Origin: DATCJA01 sp963814955
GTDB taxonomy: Bacteria > Acidobacteriota > Vicinamibacteria > Vicinamibacterales > UBA2999
Direction: 5' to 3'
DNA: 64,000 bases
Assembly (NCBI GenBank): GCA_963814955.1
Contig: CAWFEX010000015.1
Location: 186,001-250,000, forward strand
Position numbers and translations under genes: made by a program. Below are positions 1-8,039 of this stretch, piece after piece. Under the pieces are notes generated by a model. The model did not search any database, was not told the DNA's origin, and worked only from the letters and a program-made list of their open reading frames with translations. Position 1 is the first letter of the stretch. Every line of letters begins with the position of its first letter.

Positions 1-285
1 CGTACACAACAGCGCATCGTCGCGCGGTCGCAGGCGAGCCGCGTCGGCAGCCGTGTACGACTCCTCGTCGACGGTCCCGCCGCCGAACATGAGCTCGTGC
101 TGCGCGCCCGACTCGAGAGCCAGGCGCCTGAAATCGATCCGGTCGTGTACCTCACCGAATGCGATCCGACAGATATCACCACGGGTACGTTCATCGACGC
201 CGAGCTGGTCGGCTGTCATGAGTACGACTTCATCGCCCGCCCGGTTCGCAAACGCTCCGGCGCACCTCCAAAGCGCGCCGATTGA
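1..285 (+). CDS. rimO: Ribosomal protein S12 methylthiotransferase RimO, C-terminal fragment
   Basis: The open frame enters from the left edge and ends with TGA at 283-285, giving about 94 residues. RimO is a radical-SAM enzyme that adds a methylthio group to an aspartate of ribosomal protein S12. What is visible is the C-terminal TRAM RNA-binding domain: a TQQRIVARSQ start, the strand RVRLLVDGPAAEHELVLRAR, then APEIDPVVYLTE and the closing EYDFIARPV. The radical-SAM and MTTase domains lie outside the window. It reads in the same direction as rimP, 99 bp downstream, so it may be the gene before the rimP-nusA-infB operon. MiaB is the main alternative, but the VVYLTE and EYDFIA pattern fits RimO better. 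Confidence 0.8.
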   Translation, partial: RTQQRIVARSQASRVGSRVRLLVDGPAAEHELVLRARLESQAPEIDPVVYLTECDPTDITTGTFIDAELVGCHEYDFIARPVRKRSGAPPKRAD

Positions 286-288
286 GGA

Positions 289-316
289 TTGTTCGTAGCC
301 CGGGGGAGGTGATAAG
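289..316 (+). promoter_or_regulatory. Weak candidate sigma-70 promoter for the rimP operon
   Basis: TTGTTC (289-294) and GATAAG (311-316) are separated by 16 bp in the rimO-rimP gap. Match is 3/6 and 4/6, so this is only a candidate. It would start transcription near 323, upstream of the hairpin and T tract at 351-374. Confidence 0.3.
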
Positions 317-350
317 CTTAAGGGTCGCACCTAGGCGGAGGAGTACTCCA

Positions 351-374
351 AGTGGGCTGGAGCCCACTTTTTTT
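351..374 (+). terminator. Intrinsic terminator or attenuator in the rimP leader
   Basis: GTGGGC (352-357) and GCCCAC (362-367) pair around a four-base loop and are followed directly by seven T (368-374). This is a canonical Rho-independent terminator, yet it lies only 10 bp before the rimP start codon. It can end transcripts coming from rimO or attenuate the rimP-nusA-infB operon. A GGAGTACTCC palindrome lies just upstream (340-349) and could take part in an alternative fold. Confidence 0.7.
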
Positions 375-384
375 ATTTGGGGCG

Positions 385-861
385 ATGGAGCCGCTGGCAC
401 AAATCCGGACAATTGCCGAGCGGGTGGCAGCTTCCCTCGGGCTGAGCGTCTGGGACGTCCAGACCCGTCGGGAGGCAACCGGTTACGTGGTGCGCGTGAT
501 CATCGATCGTCCCGGACCAGCGGGAACACCGGAGGAAAGCGTCAGCATCGAAGATTGCGAGCAGGTCAACCGCGAGATCAGCACGATTCTCGACGTGGAA
601 GACCCGCTTCCTTTTGCGTACACGCTTGAGGTGTCGTCCCCAGGCTTGGATCGGCCGCTGCGCACTGCGGCCGACTATGAACGATTCAACGGGCGGTTGG
701 CCAAAGTGGTTGTTCGAGAGGCTGTTGACAATCAGAAAGCGTTCGAGGGCCGCCTGCGCGGTGTCGACAATGCGCATGTGCTGCTGGAGGGCGCGAAGGG
801 ACGGGTGCACCGGCTGCCGATTCACCTGATCACGCGCGGCCGTCTCGAAGTGGAATTCTGA
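385..861 (+). CDS. rimP: Ribosome maturation factor RimP
   Basis: 158 residues, the usual RimP length. RimP binds the small ribosomal subunit and helps its late maturation. The N-terminal alpha/beta domain carries LGLSVWDVQTRREATGYVVRVIIDRPG, here split as LGLSVWDVQ and VVRVIIDRPG. The family signature VSSPGLDRPLR is present in the middle, and the SH3-like C-terminal domain ends in LITRGRLEVEF. I chose ATG 385 (MEPLAQIRTI) over an in-frame GTG at 352, because 352 lies inside the terminator hairpin. It stands directly before nusA, the standard rimP-nusA-infB order. Confidence 0.93.
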   Translation: MEPLAQIRTIAERVAASLGLSVWDVQTRREATGYVVRVIIDRPGPAGTPEESVSIEDCEQVNREISTILDVEDPLPFAYTLEVSSPGLDRPLRTAADYERFNGRLAKVVVREAVDNQKAFEGRLRGVDNAHVLLEGAKGRVHRLPIHLITRGRLEVEF

Positions 862-885
862 AGAACGCGGTGAAAGTGGATCTTG

Positions 886-2175
<1,290 letters not shown>

Positions 2176-2196
2176 CGGCGAGGCGAAGGACAGAAT

Positions 2197-4962
2197 TTGG
2201 CAACAGTTCGCATTTATCGGGTCGCGGAACTGCTCGGTTCGACGAGCCAGGAAGTACTCGCGTTGCTCAAGCGCGACCACGGCATCGAGCTGAAAAGCGC
2301 TTCGAGCACGATTGAAGAAGTCGTGGCGCGTTCTTTTGTCGAGCGTGTCGCGCGGCAGCGCAACATCGCGCTGCCGGGCGGCGACATGTTCGCCGAGACG
2401 CCCGTGCCCGCCAAGGGTGGAAAGAAGGGCGCGCCGGCAAAGAAAGCTGAACCGCCGAAGCCCTCTGCACCCGTGCTGGGTCCGCCTCGCCTCGTCAAGA
2501 CGGTCAGGCCGCCAGCTCCGCCTGCGCCAGCGCCTGAGGCTCCGGCCGAGGTGCTGGACGAACCTCCGGTTGAAGTTGAACAACGGATCGAGGAGCCGCC
2601 TGTTCCGGCACCTCGCGTTGCTGCCGAACCCGCGCCCGCATCTGCGGCCTTTGTCGAGCCACCGCTTGTTATACCGGAGCCCCCCGCTCCCCCATTCGAA
2701 CCCTTACCGGTCGAGGAACCGACGTCGGAACCGGCGACCGCACACGGCCGGTTCGTGCCACCGACACTGCGGCTGCGGATTGAAGAGCCAGGACAACCGG
2801 TCAAGCCTGCCCGTCCGCTGACTCCGGCAAAGCGTCCCACGCAGGGACAGCCGACCATGGTCCAGAAACCCGTCGCGGCGGCGCCGCCAGCTGCTGCTGC
2901 GCGGCCCGTCAGTCCACGACCGTCCGCGCCACCAAGTGGTCAGCGCGCACCATATCCCGCGCCGGCGCGGCCAACGACGCCGGCCATGTTGGGTGGACCG
3001 CGACCGCTGCCAGCCCAGCCAATCCGTCCACAGACGACGCAGCAGGCACGTCCTGGTGGTGTGCCGGGGACGCGTCCTGCGTACGCGCCGCAACGGCCAC
3101 CCGGCGCGCCGTTCCGGCCGGCACAGCGGCCCGTCCAAACCCGCCGCGAGCGGCCAGTGGCGGCGCCGCCGATGATGATGCCCGCGGCACCTCCACCGAT
3201 TACGCGCACGATCACGCTCGCCGAGGGCATGACCGTGAAGGATCTCGCGGAAAAGCTCGACGTCCGTGTCAAGGACGTGCTCGCCAAGCTGTTGATGAAG
3301 CGCATGATGATGACGATCAACAGCACGCTCGACATGGAATCGGCGAAGGATATCGCCCGCGAATTCGGCGCCGAAATCGAGATGCGGAGCTTCGAGGAAG
3401 AGCTCGTGTCCGCCGAAGTCGATCAGTCGAGGCCGGAGGACATTCAGGCGCGGGCGCCCGTGGTGACGGTCATGGGACACGTCGATCACGGCAAGACATC
3501 GCTGCTCGACGCCATCCGTGAAACGAGAGTCGCCGAACGCGAGGCGGGGGGTATTACTCAGCACATCGGCGCGTATCACGTCGACGTGGGCGGCCGCAGC
3601 GTCGTATTTCTCGATACGCCGGGCCACGAAGCCTTCACGTTGATGCGCGCCCGCGGCGCGAAGGTTACCGACGTCGTTGTGCTGGTCGTCGCCGCCGACG
3701 ACGGCGTCATGCCGCAGACGCGCGAAGCCATCGATCACGCGAAAGCGGCCAACGTGCCGATCGTGGTCGCGATCAACAAGATCGACAAGCCGGGCTCCAA
3801 TCCCGACAACGTCCGGCGTGAGCTCGCTGAAGTGGGTCTCGTTCCTGAAGACTGGGGCGGCCAGACCGTCATGGTTCCCGTCTCCGCCAAGAAGCGGCAG
3901 AATCTCGAGCAGCTGCTCGAGATGATTTTGCTCTCGAGCGACATTCTCGAGCTCAAGGCCAACCCCCGCCGTCCCGCCTCCGGTACCGTGCTCGAGGCGA
4001 AGCTCGATCGCGGGCGCGGGCCGGTGGCGACCGTGCTGGTGCAGGACGGGTCACTGAGCGTCGGCGACAACTTCATCGCCGGCCCAGTCGTGGGCCGCGT
4101 GCGAGCCCTCATCGACGACCGCGGACGCCCCGTGAAGTCGGCCGGGCCCGCCACGCCCGTGGAAGTGCTCGGACTCACGAGCCTGCCGCAGCCGGGCGAT
4201 CCGTTCCAGACGGTGGCCGACGCCGCCAAGGCGCGTCAGATTGCCACCTTCCGTCAGACACGCGCGAAGGAGCAGGCGCTCGGCGCCAAAGGCGGGCGTC
4301 TCACCCTCGAGTCGTTGAAGGAACAGATCGCCGAGGGCGGTGTCAAGGAACTGCCGATTATCGTCAAGGCCGACGTGCAGGGGTCAGCGGAAGTGCTCGC
4401 CGACACACTGACGAAGCTGTCGGACGACAAGGTCAAGATCAACATCATCCGGTCGGGAGTCGGAGCCATCAACGAATCGGATGTGCTGCTCGCGTCCGCG
4501 TCGAACGCCATCATTATCGGGTTCAACGTGCGGCCCGACCGCAACGCCGCCGACGTCGCCGAGCGCGAGCAGGTCGACATCCGTCTGCACTCGGTCATCT
4601 ACAACGTGACCGATGAAATCAAGAAGGGCATGGCCGGGCTGCTCGAGCCGACGTTCAAGGAAGTACGGATTGGAACGGCGGAAATCCGCGAAGTATTCAA
4701 GGTGCCGAAAGTCGGCGCCGTGGCCGGCTGCATCGTCAGCGACGGGCGCATCACGCGTGCGGGCGACACGCAGGCGCGACTGCTGCGCGACAACGTCGTC
4801 ATCCACGAAGGGAAAATTGGTTCCCTTCGCCGTTTCAAGGACGACGTGTCCGAAGTGAAGACAGGCCTCGAATGCGGCATCGGCCTCGAGCGCTACAACG
4901 ACATCAAGGTTGGCGACGTGATCGAAGTTTTCACGATGGAGCGCGTGGCGGCGTCGGCATAG
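2197..4962 (+). CDS. infB: Translation initiation factor IF-2
   Basis: 921 residues. IF-2 is the GTPase that places initiator tRNA on the ribosome. The start is TTG 2197, six bases after an AAGGA site (2186-2190), giving MATVRIYRVAELL, the usual IF2_N start. A Pro/Ala-rich linker covers roughly residues 70-320. A second IF2_N domain follows, then the G domain with VTVMGHVDHGKTS (G1, about 423-434), DTPGHEAF (G3) and NKIDKPGSNPDN (G4), and finally domains II-IV. The linker is long and strongly proline-rich; such linkers vary widely between species. Confidence 0.96.
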   Translation: MATVRIYRVAELLGSTSQEVLALLKRDHGIELKSASSTIEEVVARSFVERVARQRNIALPGGDMFAETPVPAKGGKKGAPAKKAEPPKPSAPVLGPPRLVKTVRPPAPPAPAPEAPAEVLDEPPVEVEQRIEEPPVPAPRVAAEPAPASAAFVEPPLVIPEPPAPPFEPLPVEEPTSEPATAHGRFVPPTLRLRIEEPGQPVKPARPLTPAKRPTQGQPTMVQKPVAAAPPAAAARPVSPRPSAPPSGQRAPYPAPARPTTPAMLGGPRPLPAQPIRPQTTQQARPGGVPGTRPAYAPQRPPGAPFRPAQRPVQTRRERPVAAPPMMMPAAPPPITRTITLAEGMTVKDLAEKLDVRVKDVLAKLLMKRMMMTINSTLDMESAKDIAREFGAEIEMRSFEEELVSAEVDQSRPEDIQARAPVVTVMGHVDHGKTSLLDAIRETRVAEREAGGITQHIGAYHVDVGGRSVVFLDTPGHEAFTLMRARGAKVTDVVVLVVAADDGVMPQTREAIDHAKAANVPIVVAINKIDKPGSNPDNVRRELAEVGLVPEDWGGQTVMVPVSAKKRQNLEQLLEMILLSSDILELKANPRRPASGTVLEAKLDRGRGPVATVLVQDGSLSVGDNFIAGPVVGRVRALIDDRGRPVKSAGPATPVEVLGLTSLPQPGDPFQTVADAAKARQIATFRQTRAKEQALGAKGGRLTLESLKEQIAEGGVKELPIIVKADVQGSAEVLADTLTKLSDDKVKINIIRSGVGAINESDVLLASASNAIIIGFNVRPDRNAADVAEREQVDIRLHSVIYNVTDEIKKGMAGLLEPTFKEVRIGTAEIREVFKVPKVGAVAGCIVSDGRITRAGDTQARLLRDNVVIHEGKIGSLRRFKDDVSEVKTGLECGIGLERYNDIKVGDVIEVFTMERVAASA

Positions 4963-4969
4963 ACCGTTC

Positions 4970-5251
4970 ATGATCGTCGGCCTCCTTTCCGTTGAGCTCC
5001 ACATTCCGTACGCTCAATCGCTGAAGGACAAGCGCATGATCCTGCGACGGCTCAAGGATCGGCTGCAGAAGTTCAACGTCGCAGTCTCGGAAGTCGAATA
5101 CCACGACCTCTGGCAGCGTGCGGGCCTGGGCGTCGTGACCATCTCGACGACAACCGAACATGCCGAGCGCGAGCTGGCCGCGGCCGCCGACGAGATCGAG
5201 CGGTTGGAGCCGGGCCTGATCACCCGCACAGAGATCGCGTTCTTGACTTAG
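4970..5251 (+). CDS. DUF503 / YlxP family protein
   Basis: 93 residues, full length for DUF503, a small ferredoxin-like-fold family found between infB and rbfA in many bacteria. The family signature SLKDKRMILRRLKDRLQKFNV appears here as SLKDKRMILRRLKDRL, followed by VSEVEYHDLWQRAGLGVV. Its biochemical role is not established; its constant position suggests a link to translation or ribosome maturation. It starts 7 bp after infB. Confidence 0.85.
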   Translation: MIVGLLSVELHIPYAQSLKDKRMILRRLKDRLQKFNVAVSEVEYHDLWQRAGLGVVTISTTTEHAERELAAAADEIERLEPGLITRTEIAFLT

Positions 5252-5322
5252 ACTTTGGGCTTCGGACGTTGGGCTTCGGGCACGCCAGAAGCCGAGAGCC
5301 GAAAGCCCGGTACGAAACAGCA

Positions 5323-5712
5323 ATGGCCCAAGGCTACCGGCCCGCTCGTGTTGCCGACCAAATCCGCCAGGAACTGAGCGAGTTGCTGACGCGCGGCGAG
5401 GTGCACGATCCCGGCATTGGCTTCATCACGCTGACGCGAGTCCAGGTTTCGCCCGATTTGCAGATGGCGCGCGTCTTTTACACCACACTCGGCGACTCCA
5501 AAGCGCGGCGGGACACCGCACGCGCGCTGGAGCGCGCAACGCCGTTCTTTCGCAGACAGATTGGCAGCCGTCTGCGACTCCGTCGCGTGCCGGAGGTCGA
5601 GTTCCGCTTCGACGAATCCATCGCCCATCAGGACCGGATCGAGCAGATTCTTCGCGACCTGCACGAGGAGGAACGCGAGCGGCGTGGCTCCCATGACGAC
5701 GACGGCGACTGA
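5323..5712 (+). CDS. rbfA: Ribosome-binding factor RbfA
   Basis: 129 residues. RbfA is a KH-domain protein that binds the 30S subunit during 16S rRNA maturation and supports growth in the cold. Seen: RVADQIRQELSELLTRGEVHDP at the start (shown as RVADQIRQELSELL), ITLTRVQVSPDLQMARVFY, and RLRRVPEVEFRFDESI. ATG 5323 (MAQGYRP) is chosen. The frame stays open upstream, but only through the repeat-like spacer at 5252-5322, whose GGGCTTCGG and CCGAAAGCCC arms are nearly complementary. The 3' end overlaps the DHH gene by 20 bp. Confidence 0.92.
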   Translation: MAQGYRPARVADQIRQELSELLTRGEVHDPGIGFITLTRVQVSPDLQMARVFYTTLGDSKARRDTARALERATPFFRRQIGSRLRLRRVPEVEFRFDESIAHQDRIEQILRDLHEEERERRGSHDDDGD

Positions 5713-6679
5713 ATCGGACACACTGAAGCGGGCGGCGGAGGAAATCCTCAGCCGGCAGCGGTTCGTCATCGCGTCACACGTCCGTCCGGACGGGGATGCA
5801 ATCGGGTCGCAGCTGGCGATGGCGTATGCGCTCCGCGCACTTGGCAAGAAGACGCGGATCGTCAGCCGGGATCCACCGCCTGAACCCTTCCTCACGTTTC
5901 CGGGCGTCGCCGAGATCGAGATTGTTGACCGCGTCGAGGATCCGGGCGATGCCGTGATCGTGATGGAATCCGGTGACTTGACGCGCACGGGCGTGGCAGG
6001 ACTCGATAGAGGCTTCATCATCAACGTCGACCACCATGTCGGCAACACGATGTACGGCGCCGTCAACTGGTTCGACGTGTCAGCGGCAGCGTGCGGCGAA
6101 ATGGTGTTCGATCTCGTGCGCGAGCTGGGCGCCCCGCTGACCTACGAAATCGCCGTCCACGTCTATATTGCGATTCTCACCGACACCGGGTCGTTTCATT
6201 ATTCGAACATTACGCCCCGCACCTTCGAGATCTGCCGAGAATGCGTCGAGGCGGGCGTGAACGCGCAGGCGGTGGCTCGGAGCGTCTTCGACAGCAACAG
6301 CCTGGGTCGGCTGAAACTGTTCGGTGCCGTATTGAACGCGATGGAGCTCGACCCGAGCGGTCGCGTCGCAACCTTGTGTGTTGACCAGCGCCTCCTTTCG
6401 AGCTGCGGCGCCACGTTCGACGACACCGACGGGCTGATCAATTTCCCGCTCACCGTCAAGCACATCGAAGCTGTCGTGTTCTTCAAAGAGATCGCATCCG
6501 GCGACTGGCGGATCAGCCTGCGATCGAAAGGCACCGTCGATGTGAACGCGGTGGCCAGGCAGTTCGGAGGCGGCGGACACAAGAACGCATCGGGCTGCAG
6601 CGCAACAGGCGCCGTCGGGGACTTGAAGGCGCTTTTGCAGCAAAAGGTTCTCGAGCAGGTGGAACTGGCTGGTCGGTAG
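5693..6679 (+). CDS. nrnA: DHH/DHHA1 phosphoesterase, NrnA-like (nanoRNase/pAp phosphatase)
   Basis: 328 residues. Members of this group degrade oligoribonucleotides of two to five nucleotides and some dephosphorylate pAp. The metal-binding motifs are intact: SHVRPDGDAIGSQ near the N-terminus, VIVMESGD, the DHH motif in INVDHHVGN, and DTGSFHYSN. The C-terminal DHHA1 domain has the substrate motif FGGGGHKNASG. ATG 5693 overlaps the rbfA 3' end, which implies translational coupling. This placement between rbfA and truB is common. A c-di-AMP phosphodiesterase role is less likely because no membrane, PAS or GGDEF part is present. Confidence 0.85.
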   Translation: MTTTATESDTLKRAAEEILSRQRFVIASHVRPDGDAIGSQLAMAYALRALGKKTRIVSRDPPPEPFLTFPGVAEIEIVDRVEDPGDAVIVMESGDLTRTGVAGLDRGFIINVDHHVGNTMYGAVNWFDVSAAACGEMVFDLVRELGAPLTYEIAVHVYIAILTDTGSFHYSNITPRTFEICRECVEAGVNAQAVARSVFDSNSLGRLKLFGAVLNAMELDPSGRVATLCVDQRLLSSCGATFDDTDGLINFPLTVKHIEAVVFFKEIASGDWRISLRSKGTVDVNAVARQFGGGGHKNASGCSATGAVGDLKALLQQKVLEQVELAGR

Positions 6680-6702
6680 CTGGCTACCAGCTGCCAGCTA
6701 CC
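6675..6702 (+). repeat. Nine-base-pair inverted repeat between nrnA and truB
   Basis: GGTAGCTGG (6675-6683) and CCAGCTACC (6694-6702) form a perfect 9 bp stem with a 10-base loop. It overlaps the nrnA stop codon and ends 8 bases before the truB ATG. There is no T run, so it is more likely an RNA-stability or translation element than a terminator. Confidence 0.55.
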
Positions 6703-6710
6703 ACCTAGCC

Positions 6711-7610
6711 ATGACCGGCGTCCTCGTCATCGACAAGCCTCAGGGGCTGACGTCCCACGATGTCGTGGCGACGGCACGGCGCACGCTGGGAGAAAAGAAG
6801 ATCGGACACACCGGCACCCTCGATCCTCTGGCCACGGGCGTACTGCCGCTGGCGATTGGGCGCGCTACGCGACTCGCCCGTTTTCTGGCAGCGTCCGACA
6901 AGGACTACGAAGCCGGCATCAGATTTGGTCTCACCACTGACACATACGACATCACCGGTCGCGAACTGTGCCGTACCGACGCTACGCCGTCGCAAGACGA
7001 CTTGATGCGGGCGCTGCAGACGCTGACCGGAGAATATCTGCAGACGCCTCCGGCGTATTCCGCCAAGAAGGTGGACGGCCGCCGCGCATACGACCTGATT
7101 CGCAGTGAACGCGCAGTTGTGTTGACGCCGGTGCCTGTTCGCGTGACGTGCGCCGAGCTGCTCGACTTCAACGGGCCCAGCGCGCGCATCGCGCTTACAT
7201 GCTCGGCCGGCTTCTACGTGCGATCCTTCGCACACACGCTCGGTCAGCTGGCAGGCACCGGAGCGTGTCTCGAAGCGCTGCGGCGTACTCGAAGCGGCGA
7301 TTTCACACTCGAGAGCGCGCTTCGCCTTGATGAGCTCGGTGATGCGACGCGGGTCGCATCGCGCCTTATCGCACCCGCGGCGCTGCTCACCGACCTGCCG
7401 GCGGTCACCGTCAGCGAGCGAGGATTGCAGCACGTCGTACATGGCCGTGAGCTCGGATCCGGCGATTACGCGCCCGCATTTCCGCCTCCCCGTTTTCCAT
7501 TGCCCCCTGAGCGATGGGTGCGCCTGCTGGACGGGCGAGGCGATCTCGCGGGCATGGCGACCGGCGGCGCAGCGCCAGGTTCTTTGCACCCAGCTCTGGT
7601 GCTGATGTAA
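6711..7610 (+). CDS. truB: tRNA pseudouridine(55) synthase TruB
   Basis: 299 residues. TruB makes pseudouridine 55 in the T-loop of tRNA. The N-terminus GVLVIDKPQGLTSHDVV and the catalytic motif GHTGTLDPLATGVLPLAIG (catalytic Asp in TLDP) are intact, followed by YEAGIRFGL, TPPAYSAKKVDGRRAY and the CSAGFYVRSFAHTLG segment. A short C-terminal PUA-like part follows. The last gene of the rimP operon here: a separate promoter for rpsO overlaps its stop codon. Confidence 0.95.
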   Translation: MTGVLVIDKPQGLTSHDVVATARRTLGEKKIGHTGTLDPLATGVLPLAIGRATRLARFLAASDKDYEAGIRFGLTTDTYDITGRELCRTDATPSQDDLMRALQTLTGEYLQTPPAYSAKKVDGRRAYDLIRSERAVVLTPVPVRVTCAELLDFNGPSARIALTCSAGFYVRSFAHTLGQLAGTGACLEALRRTRSGDFTLESALRLDELGDATRVASRLIAPAALLTDLPAVTVSERGLQHVVHGRELGSGDYAPAFPPPRFPLPPERWVRLLDGRGDLAGMATGGAAPGSLHPALVLM

Positions 7611-7613
7611 AAT
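7584..7613 (+). promoter_or_regulatory. Sigma-70-type promoter for rpsO-pnp
   Basis: TTGCAC (7584-7589) and TAAAAT (7608-7613) with an 18 bp spacer. The -10 box contains the truB stop codon TAA. Predicted start near 7620 leaves an rpsO leader of about 88 bases, long enough for S15 feedback control. Confidence 0.65.
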
Positions 7614-7707
7614 CTAAGTTCTTTAGGGACTCGCATTTAGCAACAATACGGCGGCTTGGTGGATTCGAGACCGGATCAGTTCTGGGCCGTTCGTGGAGGA
7701 ACCCAAC

Positions 7708-7977
7708 GTGGCGTTTACGAAAGACCGCAAGAGCGGGATTATCAACACGTACCAGACTCACGATTCCGATACGGGGTCGCCTGAAGTGCAGGTCGCGCTC
7801 CTGAGCGAACGCATCAACTACCTCACCGAACATTTCAAGGTTCACGCGAAGGATCATCATTCGCGACGCGGTCTGCTGAAGCTCGTGGGTCAGCGCCGAC
7901 GATTGCTCGACTACCTGAAGAGCAAGGACTCGGACCGCTACGCTGAGCTCATCCGCCGCCTCGGCATCCGTAAATAA
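7708..7977 (+). CDS. rpsO: 30S ribosomal protein S15
   Basis: 89 residues, exactly the usual S15 length. S15 is a primary 16S rRNA-binding protein. Seen: DTGSPEVQVALLSERINYLTEH (given here as DTGSPEVQVALLSERI), HSRRGLLKLVGQRRRLLDYL and the C-terminal YAELIRRLGIRK. The start is GTG 7708, seven bases after a GGAGGA site (7695-7700); a longer in-frame start at 7693 would precede that site. It is followed by pnp, the classical rpsO-pnp pair. Confidence 0.96.
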   Translation: MAFTKDRKSGIINTYQTHDSDTGSPEVQVALLSERINYLTEHFKVHAKDHHSRRGLLKLVGQRRRLLDYLKSKDSDRYAELIRRLGIRK

Positions 7978-7987
7978 CTTTGAGCAC

Positions 7988-8014
7988 GTCAAAGGTGAAA
8001 AGGCGACCTTTGAC
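7988..8014 (+). promoter_or_regulatory. rpsO-pnp intergenic stem-loop
   Basis: GTCAAAGGT (7988-7996) and ACCTTTGAC (8006-8014) make a perfect 9 bp stem with a 9-base loop. In E. coli the same interval holds the rpsO attenuator and the RNase III hairpin that controls pnp; by position this may be a counterpart. It lacks a T tract. Confidence 0.55.
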
Positions 8015-8039
8015 CTTGCCCGTCTGATCTTTGACCACC

